Assembly (NCBI GenBank): GCA_000372225.1
Contig: AQTY01000024.1
Span: forward strand, 1-30,245
Direction of reading: 5' to 3'
DNA: 30,245 nucleotides
From: Candidatus Nitromaritima sp. SCGC AAA288-L16
GTDB lineage: Bacteria > Nitrospinota > Nitrospinia > Nitrospinales > VA-1
Positions 22,988 to 30,245 of this stretch are shown piece by piece (positions within the stretch are counted from its first letter, which is position 1; every line of letters starts with the position of its first letter). A model generated the notes under the pieces. It ran no database searches. It saw only the letters and a list, made by a program, of their open reading frames with translations, and was not told where the DNA came from. Position numbers and translations under genes: made by a program.

Positions 22988-24556
22988 TTAATGATCTATA
23001 TATCCGAATAGCTTTGTTTGCAATTCTTTTTCTTTTTTCCACTTGAGTTTTTGGTAGATCGTCATTAGCCGTATATGTACAAAAGGATTGAATGGATTCA
23101 CCTGAATAGCCCGTTCATAGAAATCACGAGATCTTTTTGTGTCGCCTGTGTCAAAATATAATTCGCCCATAGTTGCTAGAGTAGAGTGAAACATAGGATA
23201 GTAATTTAAGCTCCTATTCAGGATAACTTCGGCCTTGTTATATTCCTTGGTGATTAGGTGAATCTTAGCTAACTTGTTATGGAGTATGGGGGAGAATGCT
23301 TGTGATTGGTCGATGGCGCGCTGATATTCGATAAGAGCTGCTTTGTAGAAATTTCTTGATTGTAAAATGTCGCCTAAAAATGTAAGGTCTCGGCTCTTTC
23401 GATCATCAATCTCACGATATTCTTTGCTTGGTTCACCAGATAAACGGTCTGCTTTGAAATGGACCCCTGGAGGTTTGAGCCCCGGGATAGTTTTGAGTTT
23501 TTTTTGTTTTACGAAGTTCTTCCATTTTCTCTGAAAGATATCCAAGTTTATTCCTATAGTGTCAGACATTGCCAAGTCAAAAGATTCTTCTTTAGCCAAT
23601 TTTTCGAGAAGAGTTGAAATTACTTCATCTCCATGGACTTGGGTAAGATATTCAATCATTGTAGCAACTTCAGCATACGCGAGTTGGACGTCTTCGGCTG
23701 TTTTTAGCTTTGCCAACGAAGGCATCATGCCGTCTAATGATATTAGATAGTTTTTTTGCAGTCCTCCTGCAAGCATTGTTTCCATGATAGGTGTTAGATA
23801 TACATAGTTGTTTCGCCATCGGGTCTCGAAATACTTTGCAATTCCCTCGTGCATCCATAAAGGCAAGTTGTTTCGGCTTTTTTTAGTGAGTATGTAGTGG
23901 GTGTATTCGTGGCTCAAGGTGTCCATCCAATTATAGCCGCGTACCAGAGATCCTGGCGAGATCATCATAATTCGGTTGTATTTACAGAGAGCCACGGTGC
24001 CGGAGATGGCAATATCGTCAAGAGTTAACGGGGAAACTTTGGAAAAGGATTCTCTGTTGGGGTAGAACTCAACCAGGACTTTTTCTTTTGGGTAGTAATT
24101 AAAAATTTTCCCTAGGACCTTATAGGACTTCTCCAGAACTTTGGTTGCGTAATGTACCAGTATTTCATCTGATCCTTTTTGATATCGGTAGATAAAATGT
24201 TTTGACTCGCTGGTTGAAAATAATTTTGTTTCCTCATATGTCTCGTATACGAGATTCTTGAATTCGTGGACTTCACTATGGTTGCCAGTTACTTGTTTTA
24301 GAATTTTTGTGGCAAGTTCATGGTTCCCTTTTAAAAACTCCACGCGTGCTTTGAGAAAATAGGCATCTCCTGATTTAGGGTATTTATTAAGCAGGGTATT
24401 TGTGAAATGTTCTGCCGCTTCAGTATTCCAGTCATCTATTAGTTTATGTCCCGCGTATACTTTTCCTGGAGGTAATTCAATCGCTGACGTAATGGGTGGA
24501 AAAGCTAAGATCAACCCAACCAAGCAGGCACTTATGGTCAAAAAGATATGTTTCAC
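22988..24556 (-). CDS. Exported MA-clan metallopeptidase with TPR repeats
   Basis: This encodes 522 residues. A signal peptide (hydrophobic about 4-20, TSA cleavage near 25) is followed by a TPR-like segment (45-90). The peptidase MA-like domain has the zinc motif H216-E217-x2-H220 (LSHEYTH) and a second Glu at 237 (WMHEGIAKYFE). A C-terminal TPR array follows from about residue 390 (ILQSRNFYKAALIEYQRAID, LHNKLAKIHLITKEYNKAEV, MGELYFDTGDTKRSRDFYERAIQVNPFNP). It should act in the periplasm or on the membrane face. The start overlaps the DUF4175-like stop by four bases (ATGA). The substrate is unknown. Confidence 0.82.
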   Translation of the reverse strand: MKHIFLTISACLVGLILAFPPITSAIELPPGKVYAGHKLIDDWNTEAAEHFTNTLLNKYPKSGDAYFLKARVEFLKGNHELATKILKQVTGNHSEVHEFKNLVYETYEETKLFSTSESKHFIYRYQKGSDEILVHYATKVLEKSYKVLGKIFNYYPKEKVLVEFYPNRESFSKVSPLTLDDIAISGTVALCKYNRIMMISPGSLVRGYNWMDTLSHEYTHYILTKKSRNNLPLWMHEGIAKYFETRWRNNYVYLTPIMETMLAGGLQKNYLISLDGMMPSLAKLKTAEDVQLAYAEVATMIEYLTQVHGDEVISTLLEKLAKEESFDLAMSDTIGINLDIFQRKWKNFVKQKKLKTIPGLKPPGVHFKADRLSGEPSKEYREIDDRKSRDLTFLGDILQSRNFYKAALIEYQRAIDQSQAFSPILHNKLAKIHLITKEYNKAEVILNRSLNYYPMFHSTLATMGELYFDTGDTKRSRDFYERAIQVNPFNPFVHIRLMTIYQKLKWKKEKELQTKLFGYIDH

Positions 24557-27500
24557 TTCACTAAGTCCTTGTAATATTCCATGACCATGCGTTCATAATC
24601 TTTAGGTGTTTGTTTTTTCATCGCATTTAGTATTTCTTCGCGGAATTCTTTTGGAGCCTTATATTGTGTTTCATCTGGTAGTAGCACGCGTTCTTTTTGC
24701 ATTCTTGTGGCGCCTCCGCGTCGAGAATCTGGGTTGCTCCCCGTACCAAGTTTTCTGGGGTTTTGTCTTTTTGCTTGCTTGGTTTCTCCTTTAAAGTTTT
24801 TTATCTGGTTTAATAGGTCGCGAGTCTCGTTTAGTCCCTTGAGAGCTAGGTTTTCAGATTCGATACTTTTCCGCATGTTCTGTTCTCTAAGGTTTGTTTC
24901 CGCCTGTTTCATGTAACGCTCGGTTTGTTTCATTCTCTGTGAGAGTTCTGACGGTATCATTGGGTTTTTTTTGCTCAATTCATTAAACCGTTGAGATAGT
25001 TTTTGCGATTCTTTTCGTATTTCATATTCTTGTTTTTCCATTTGTTTTAATTCTTTTTTTTGGTCCATCGTTATCGGTGAATTATAATTTTTTCTAATTG
25101 AACGTATCATTGATCCGAGTTTTTTAGATATCGAGTTGTTTATCTGTGACGCTCGAGTTAAGTCCTTCTCCAGTTTGCTAGACAGTTCTTCCCGTAGGTT
25201 GAGTGCTGTGCGTAATCTATGCTGCCATTTCAATACATTTGGATACGCTTGTTTGAAAACGTCTGCAAATTCATTGAGGTCTTGTCGTTGGACCAGTTTG
25301 TTCAAAGAGTCGTATTTTTTTAGTAACTGAGGTAGAGCTTCCTTGAACCGTTGGGACTCATTCGCGTGAAGTAAATTCTTTTGTTCGATTAACTGAGAGA
25401 GGTCTCTACGTGCCTCTTTAAGTTTGCTGAATTTCTGGTCTAGCTTTTGTGACTGGAAAGAATCAACTGTTGCCTGGGTTAATTTTTTTATCGCTCTGTT
25501 TATTTCAATTTCTTTGTCGATTAAATTTTCCATTTGTTTCATTACTTCATGATTTGCAAGAAACTTTTTATCTCCTTTAAAAAGATTGCGGATAGTATTT
25601 ACATCATGTAGGAGGTCTTTGAATAATTTGTCCACTTGATCTTCAAATTCCTTTAATTGCTGCTGCCTCAGTTTCTGACTCATCTGAGTAGTTGCTTCTG
25701 TTAGATTTTTTTGTCGCCTTTCTAATTGGTCGAGATCTTTAATGCCATTGTCAATTGTCTTCATTGTTTCAGGGTCAAGCAAACTTTCTTTTTCTGAGTC
25801 AGCACGGTGTATCTTGTTCGCAAGAAGTTTAAGGTCCTCTTCCATTTGTTTTAGTTCTTCCATCGCTTCTTTAAACTTCCCTTGGCTTACCATCTGTTGC
25901 ATCTTTTTTAGAGCCTCAGAAAGTATTCCCATGTCCAATCGTTTAAACGCATTTAGGTTTAAAAACTCATCTGGCATCGATTGCGTCTGGCGTGACAATT
26001 GATTCATTAACTCCTGTAGGACTTTTTGGATTTTATTTATTTTATTTTTTAATTCCTTTGAGGTTTTAGAAGGTTTCTCGTTGCTAGATTTTTCCAGGTC
26101 TTCCCGTAGAGCTTGGGTAAGATCGTTTAGTTCTTCTTCTAGAGTTTTTGTTCTATTTAGTTTGTGCTGGTTAGTCATTTTAACCAGGAATAAAATATCT
26201 TTTTCGAGGTGTTCTGTCATTTGGTTGTTGACGGGAGAATATGGAGATGTGGGTTTTAGTGTTGCTTGGCTAGGCTTATTTATCTGGCTTTGAAGATCAC
26301 TTAGATCTTTTATCTGACTTTTCCGAATTTTTGATAATCCTCTTGTGATGTTTTTAAGTAAATCTAAATAATGCTGAGGAAACTGATCTATTGTTTTTCC
26401 TCGATCAAAAATTCTCTGGGTGAGGCTTACTATTTTGATTAGCTCGTCAATATTGGTCGTTAATAATTGTTTCCAGCCTATCAGGTTGTTTGGTTGATTT
26501 TTAAGAGAGGCTCCTTTTACTAATCCTGTAGCGAGAAGAGCAATCATTTTTTCAGTAAGTTCTTCTTGCATCTCAACGAGGTTTTCCATCTCTTGTTCCG
26601 AGTCAAAGATTTTAAAACTGTAAGTCTCAGACTGTCCTTTATTGGGACCAAAAATATTGTCATTATCATTTATCTCTAGGTAGTAACTAACTTCATCACC
26701 AGGGTTTATAGTTATTTGTGCTAGAGACCATGGGTAGCTTCCTTTAACCTCTTTTTCTTGATTTTTGTATTTTTTTACCGAAATCCGATTTATTTCGCCA
26801 TTTATGGAAAATACTAAATCCACGGTACTGATACCAAAATCATCAGTTCCCTCATAAAATAACTGCACTTTATCTGTATTAAAATATACAGGTTTAGGAT
26901 TAGCCAAAAATAAAACAATATTAGGGGACAGGTCTTTTGCAAGTGTTACCGGATATTTTTTTGAGATTAGGCGTTCCTTACTCTCTGTGTTCTTAATTTT
27001 GAATTGGTAAAATCCTTTTTCTTTAACTAAAAGGCTTGAATTGAAGGAGGTGTTGTTTTCTTTTTTCATAGCAAACATATCTTGCTCGTTAAAGATTAGG
27101 TTGGCCCTCATTACCGGAATGTTAGTTTTAGCTGATATATGGACCTCAGTCCCCGGTAGGACATGGATTGACCCATCGGAAGGTTTTACGAATTCCGGAT
27201 TTTTCCCAGTATAAGATGGAAAATGAAAGCTTAAACCTAGAGACTCAATTGAGTAATTTATATTACTTAGTGATGGTTTTACTTGATTTTTATTAGTTAT
27301 TTTCTCTTGTGAAGTTTGAGTTAATTTTTCTGGAGTGGTCCAACGCTCATATCCCTTTGTGAGAAGTTCGGGAAAGAAAATGGTTGTTAATAGCAGCGAT
27401 CCTAATGCACCTAAAAACAAGTTTCGACTAAGAATTTTTCTGCTTTGGTCGATTACTGAAGATGGGTCAATTTTATCTAGTTCTTTACTTGTCCTTCTAT

Positions 27501-27888
27501 GCAACTCCTTGATTAAGTCCAGGGAAGCGGTATTTTTAAAATGAGAATCATTGAGATGCTGACTTAACTGGCTGGAGTTTATTAGAGAGTTGTTTATTCC
27601 CGGAAAATGTGCCTCTGTAAGTAACGCTGCATCATCATTAGAAAACGGTGCGGTTAAGATTTTAATGAAATGACTATAAATTATATAGGCTAACCCCATA
27701 CAAAAAATTCCTATTACTGGGAAAGCCCATTCAGCAATCGGTTTAAAACTCAGTGCCGCCAGACAAGTTAAAAGAGAGAAACTGACAATATATGTTAGGA
27801 GAATATATGTTCCGTGGAGGATGTAGGAATATAAACGTAGCCGCCTTATTCTATGTAAGAAGTCTGGGATGATCGCTTGAGATTCCAT
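24553..27888 (-). CDS. Large DUF4175-type membrane protein with long coiled coils
   Basis: This encodes 1111 residues. Two membrane helices lie near 22-45 and 53-72, a third near 155-172 (NLFLGALGSLLLTTIFF). A beta-rich Ig-like extracytoplasmic region covers about 200-430 (SYTGKNPEFVKPSDGSIHVLPGTEVHISAKT, EVSYYLEINDNDNIFGPNKGQS). A charged Gln/Lys/Glu coiled-coil section of some 600 residues follows, ending in a basic tail. This order fits DUF4175. The protein could be an envelope scaffold. It is the first gene of the operon with the metallopeptidase and MoxR. A slipin fragment ends 90 bases upstream on the same strand and would precede it in the operon. Confidence 0.7.
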   Translation of the reverse strand: MESQAIIPDFLHRIRRLRLYSYILHGTYILLTYIVSFSLLTCLAALSFKPIAEWAFPVIGIFCMGLAYIIYSHFIKILTAPFSNDDAALLTEAHFPGINNSLINSSQLSQHLNDSHFKNTASLDLIKELHRRTSKELDKIDPSSVIDQSRKILSRNLFLGALGSLLLTTIFFPELLTKGYERWTTPEKLTQTSQEKITNKNQVKPSLSNINYSIESLGLSFHFPSYTGKNPEFVKPSDGSIHVLPGTEVHISAKTNIPVMRANLIFNEQDMFAMKKENNTSFNSSLLVKEKGFYQFKIKNTESKERLISKKYPVTLAKDLSPNIVLFLANPKPVYFNTDKVQLFYEGTDDFGISTVDLVFSINGEINRISVKKYKNQEKEVKGSYPWSLAQITINPGDEVSYYLEINDNDNIFGPNKGQSETYSFKIFDSEQEMENLVEMQEELTEKMIALLATGLVKGASLKNQPNNLIGWKQLLTTNIDELIKIVSLTQRIFDRGKTIDQFPQHYLDLLKNITRGLSKIRKSQIKDLSDLQSQINKPSQATLKPTSPYSPVNNQMTEHLEKDILFLVKMTNQHKLNRTKTLEEELNDLTQALREDLEKSSNEKPSKTSKELKNKINKIQKVLQELMNQLSRQTQSMPDEFLNLNAFKRLDMGILSEALKKMQQMVSQGKFKEAMEELKQMEEDLKLLANKIHRADSEKESLLDPETMKTIDNGIKDLDQLERRQKNLTEATTQMSQKLRQQQLKEFEDQVDKLFKDLLHDVNTIRNLFKGDKKFLANHEVMKQMENLIDKEIEINRAIKKLTQATVDSFQSQKLDQKFSKLKEARRDLSQLIEQKNLLHANESQRFKEALPQLLKKYDSLNKLVQRQDLNEFADVFKQAYPNVLKWQHRLRTALNLREELSSKLEKDLTRASQINNSISKKLGSMIRSIRKNYNSPITMDQKKELKQMEKQEYEIRKESQKLSQRFNELSKKNPMIPSELSQRMKQTERYMKQAETNLREQNMRKSIESENLALKGLNETRDLLNQIKNFKGETKQAKRQNPRKLGTGSNPDSRRGGATRMQKERVLLPDETQYKAPKEFREEILNAMKKQTPKDYERMVMEYYKDLVK

Positions 27889-27978
27889 GGTTGTAAACTT
27901 ATGAAAGCAGATCCGCGTGGAGTTCTACTGCATTTGCTTTCGCTTGAAAGTAAGTGACAAGCTGAAGCTCAGCTCATT

Positions 27979-28464
27979 TTAATCATCATGACTGTTGTTC
28001 TCAGGTTTCCTCTGTTTATAGAATCCCTCAAACAGTTCCATGGGGAGTGGAAAGAAGGTAGTTGTATTGCGATCAGTCGAGATGTCTAAAATTGTTTGCA
28101 GGAACCTTAATTGTAATGCAGGCGGGTGTTGGCCTATGGTATCTGCTGCTTGGCCTAGTTTTTCCGCTGCTTCAAATTCACCCTTAGCATTGATTACTTT
28201 GGCACGTCGCTCCCGCTCTGCTTCCGCTTGTTTGGCGAGCGCTCTTTGCATTTCTTGAGGCAGGTCAACATTTTTAACCTCAACATTAGCAACTTTAACT
28301 CCCCATGGTTCAGTTTGCTCGTCTATCACTTTTTGTAACTGGGAGTTGATCTCGTCTCGTTTAGATAAAAGATCATCTAGTTGACTCTGGCCCAGAATGC
28401 TTCGCAGTGTAGTTTGTGCTAACTGCGATGTAGCGTAAAGATAATCTTCTACTTCTATGATGGC
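27979..28464 (-). pseudogene. Slipin (stomatin/prohibitin family), C-terminal two thirds
   Basis: This encodes 161 residues of a Band 7 protein without its N-terminus. EVEDYLYATSQLAQTTLRSILGQ is the middle of the Band 7 domain, EPWGVKVANVEVKNVDLPQEMQRALAKQAEAERERRAKVI is the slipin signature, and a short helical C-terminus ends in NNSHDD. The open frame runs five codons further to an apparent ATG at 28479, but those codons (MVLYF) lie beyond the match with the N-terminal piece at 29924 and lack a ribosome binding site. Joined to the 94 codons at 29924-30205 the product is 255 residues, a normal slipin. The break point is 28464/28465. It is followed 90 bases on by the DUF4175-like gene. Confidence 0.85.
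28425..28464 (-). repeat. Left arm of an exact 40-base inverted repeat
   Basis: The reverse complement of these 40 bases is identical to 30206-30245, the last 40 bases of the window. Identity ends sharply at 28465/30205. Both arms encode the same slipin codons in the same frame (from AIIEVEDYLYATS). The true length is unknown because the right arm reaches the window edge. Confidence 0.95.
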
Positions 28465-28523
28465 AAAGTATAACACCAACTTATTAACTTACAATTGTTC
28501 GTAAATATTTTTTCTTTAAATCT

Positions 28524-28913
28524 ATGAATTGGATTTCAACAGGGGCAATTTTCAGCGGACTTAGTGTAATGCTCGGTGCAATGGGAGCACATAGTTTAAA
28601 AAATATTCTAACTGAAAAAAACCTTAGCGCATTTCAAACAGCCACCGACTACATGGGTTACCATGGACTAGCCTTAGTCCTTGTTGGCATAGTTTCTTTG
28701 CAACTTAGCGATAATGGTGCGAAAGCACTTAGAAAAGTTGGAATTCTTTTTACCGTTGGAATATTGATGTTCTCGGGTAGTATTTACATCCTTATTTCTA
28801 ATGGACCTCGTTTTTTTGGTCCGGCAACTCCGTTAGGTGGACTTTGTTTCATGTTAGGCTGGTTTATATTCGCTGGCGTGATTATTAAACATTTCAAAAC
28901 TAACCCTTCTTAA
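28524..28913 (+). CDS. DUF423 small membrane protein
   Basis: This encodes 129 residues. It matches DUF423 (YgdD/TMEM256-like): MGAHSLKNILTEKNLSAFQTATDYMGYHGLALVLVG near 20-57 is the conserved block. Four membrane helices are apparent near 5-25, 45-62, 72-90 and 100-120. The family is an inner-membrane protein of unknown function. No clear ribosome binding site precedes the ATG. It lies inside the 28465-30205 segment whose orientation is in doubt, so its apparent direction relative to its neighbours may be reversed. Confidence 0.88.
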   Translation: MNWISTGAIFSGLSVMLGAMGAHSLKNILTEKNLSAFQTATDYMGYHGLALVLVGIVSLQLSDNGAKALRKVGILFTVGILMFSGSIYILISNGPRFFGPATPLGGLCFMLGWFIFAGVIIKHFKTNPS

Positions 28914-28995
28914 ATATTCCCTCAAACGTTCGCCCTCAAACTTTCATAAAATGCAATTTTGTTAGTCGATGCCTAAACAAATCTCTTAACTTCCT

Positions 28996-29814
28996 TCACT
29001 GTCTGGAAAAAGTTGAGTGGTTACTTGTTCTGAAATAAGATCGCAAAAGAATGGCTCCTATCAAAACAAGGATTGCGCCCAATGCTGGAATTATAGCCGT
29101 TCGTTCTTGAATGGATCGAAAGTCAACTTCACCACTAATATCTCCGGTATAATGATTCAACATTTCGCCATATTCCACCAAAAGGTGCACAGGGTAGATA
29201 ACAGCGGGGCTTCCCTTCTGACGTTTTACGGCCACTTTTATGTTTTTCTCCTGTCCACCTCGAATCGTAATCCCCATCATTTGTACCAACTCATCTGCCA
29301 CAAGTCCTGGAGGTAACAAGAGCATTAATCTAATATTTTTAAATGATGCAGAATTATTTTTCAGAAAAATATCCAGTAATGATTCATTGCCATTTAAGGT
29401 CGTACTGATTTTCCCATTGATAGCAGACTCCACCTCCTCGCGAAAATAAAATGAGCCCGTGTGAATATGCGTATAAGGTTTCATATGCAGATAAGTTTTA
29501 TATTGAGTCATGATAATAAGGGGGTATCGTCCGCTCCTTAACACCGGAGGATGATCATCATTTTCAAGAATAATTTCTTGCCCTGCTTCAAGTTGGACGA
29601 TCTTAGACATCATAGCCATAGTGTGATGAAAGTGAACCATTGGTTGAACATCATAAAGGGTCCTTTGCCCATTATTTTGTAAAGTCAAATGAATACGAAC
29701 CTTGCCTTCTTCCGTCACCAAAGTATTAGTGGCAATAACAAGCTGTTGGCTATCCGCCAAAACCAAAGGAATAAAATTAAACATGAACAACAAAAGAAAA
29801 ATCACCTTTTTCAA
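28996..29814 (-). CDS. Exported, membrane-anchored protein of unknown function
   Basis: This encodes 272 residues. It starts at TTG 29814, followed by two Lys and a signal peptide (VIFLLLFMFNFIPLVLADS). The body is beta-rich, with CARDB/NEW3-like strands: TNTLVTEEGKVRIHLTLQNNGQRTLYDVQPMV and LLDIFLKNNSASFKNIRLMLLLPPGLVADELVQMMGITIRGGQEKNIKVAV. A C-terminal membrane helix lies near 243-262, with a short basic tail. It is probably anchored on the outer face of the inner membrane. I recognise no named family. The TTG is chosen because it alone keeps the Lys-Lys before the hydrophobic core. It lies divergent to the slipin 5' end, 109 bases away. Confidence 0.65.
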   Translation of the reverse strand: MKKVIFLLLFMFNFIPLVLADSQQLVIATNTLVTEEGKVRIHLTLQNNGQRTLYDVQPMVHFHHTMAMMSKIVQLEAGQEIILENDDHPPVLRSGRYPLIIMTQYKTYLHMKPYTHIHTGSFYFREEVESAINGKISTTLNGNESLLDIFLKNNSASFKNIRLMLLLPPGLVADELVQMMGITIRGGQEKNIKVAVKRQKGSPAVIYPVHLLVEYGEMLNHYTGDISGEVDFRSIQERTAIIPALGAILVLIGAILLRSYFRTSNHSTFSRQ

Positions 29815-29923
29815 AGCATCAGTACCATTAAAAATTAATCTAGCAATATTGTTACGCTTCTCTGTTTATTAAAAGGAAAAACTGTTAACATTAAACTATA
29901 AAAACATATGTAGGAGGTGGTAA

Positions 29924-30245
29924 ATGGACGCTACCATAATTATTTTAATATTGCTTGGCCTGCTTCTTTTTAGCGCGTTTAATATTCTCAGAGAATATGA
30001 GCGCGGGGTTATCTTTATGCTGGGTCGATACTGGAAAGTGAAGGGTCCAGGACTCATCATCGTTATTCCCGGTATTCAAAAAATGGTTAAGGTAAGCCTG
30101 CGCACAGTAGTCATGGACGTCCCCCCGCAAGATATTATTACTAGAGATAATGTGACGGTTAAAGTTAATGCAGTTATATACTTTCGGGTAATGGACCCCC
30201 AAAAGGCCATCATAGAAGTAGAAGATTATCTTTACGCTACATCGC
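29924..30245 (+). CDS. Slipin (stomatin/prohibitin family), N-terminal part, cut by window end
   Basis: This encodes 107 codons to the window end. AGGAGGTG precedes the ATG, the best ribosome binding site in the region. The N-terminal membrane helix (about 4-20) is followed by the start of the Band 7 domain, REYERGVIFMLGRYWKVKGPGLIIVIPGIQ, then VVMDVPPQDIITRDNVTVKVNAVIYFRVMDPQKA. Slipins form membrane-bound oligomers and usually pair with an NfeD partner or protease. No nfeD is visible. The last 40 bases repeat, inverted, the start of the slipin fragment at 27979-28464. An intact copy may continue beyond the window, or this is the missing 5' end of that fragment. Confidence 0.9.
   Translation, partial: MDATIIILILLGLLLFSAFNILREYERGVIFMLGRYWKVKGPGLIIVIPGIQKMVKVSLRTVVMDVPPQDIITRDNVTVKVNAVIYFRVMDPQKAIIEVEDYLYATS
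30206..30245 (+). repeat. Right arm of the exact 40-base inverted repeat
   Basis: Identical to the reverse complement of 28425-28464 over all 40 bases and ending exactly with the window. Together the arms bracket 1741 bases (28465-30205) containing the slipin 5' end, the exported protein gene and the DUF423 gene. Confidence 0.95.

Noticed and set aside
1..30245. CRISPR arrays, rRNA and tRNA genes
   Set aside because: I found no regularly spaced repeats, no rRNA-like blocks and no tRNA T-loop/acceptor pattern on either strand by eye. A tRNA or covariance-model scan would be needed to exclude them fully.

Overview
The window looks like a chromosomal segment of a moderately AT-rich, flagellated, probably anaerobe-derived Gram-negative bacterium. 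A four-gene 2-oxoacid:ferredoxin oxidoreductase operon lies close to sucCD. That pairing is typical of lineages that run the TCA cycle with ferredoxin enzymes or reductively, and Nitrospinota-like bacteria are one plausible fit. This taxonomic guess is an inference from gene content; there is no rRNA or marker phylogeny here.

Layout. Positions 1-3064 are accessory DNA: a short run of small phage-like genes (including a DUF1599/MazG-like protein), a leftward cassette of three very small genes with two related structured leaders, an orphan 97-residue protein, and a tyrosine recombinase broken by a frameshift. Positions 3122-9395 hold a leftward housekeeping operon: phoH, ybeY, a HIT protein, mutS, a sugar-nucleotide epimerase and a DUF4390 protein. 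Positions 9475-11713 hold a second leftward group: ndk, an exported protein of unknown function, an FmdB-type zinc ribbon, a 6-pyruvoyltetrahydropterin synthase and GTP cyclohydrolase I. Positions 11813-15138 hold the oxidoreductase operon, with a good upstream promoter and a downstream terminator. Two small uncharacterised genes diverge around a perfect 34-bp palindrome, then a DUF1841-like gene converges on sucCD. fliS and fliD follow, with a sigma-28-type promoter. Positions 21334-27888 hold a DEDDy exonuclease and a leftward operon of a large DUF4175-type membrane/coiled-coil protein, a TPR metallopeptidase and a MoxR ATPase.

The right end is structurally odd. The C-terminal two thirds of a slipin (stomatin/prohibitin family) are on the minus strand at 27979-28464. 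The N-terminal third is on the plus strand at 29924-30245. The two pieces share an exact 40-base inverted repeat that runs to the last base of the window. Joined through the repeat they give a normal 255-residue slipin, and inverting 28465-30205 would put it upstream of, and in the same direction as, the DUF4175-peptidase-MoxR operon. This is either a real invertible segment or an assembly/amplification chimera.

Most promising for follow-up: the slipin inversion, the paired leaders (1337-1450 and 1547-1676) whose stems show a compensatory base-pair change, the slipin/DUF4175/metallopeptidase/MoxR module without VWA partners, and the animal-type pterin synthase overlapping folE.
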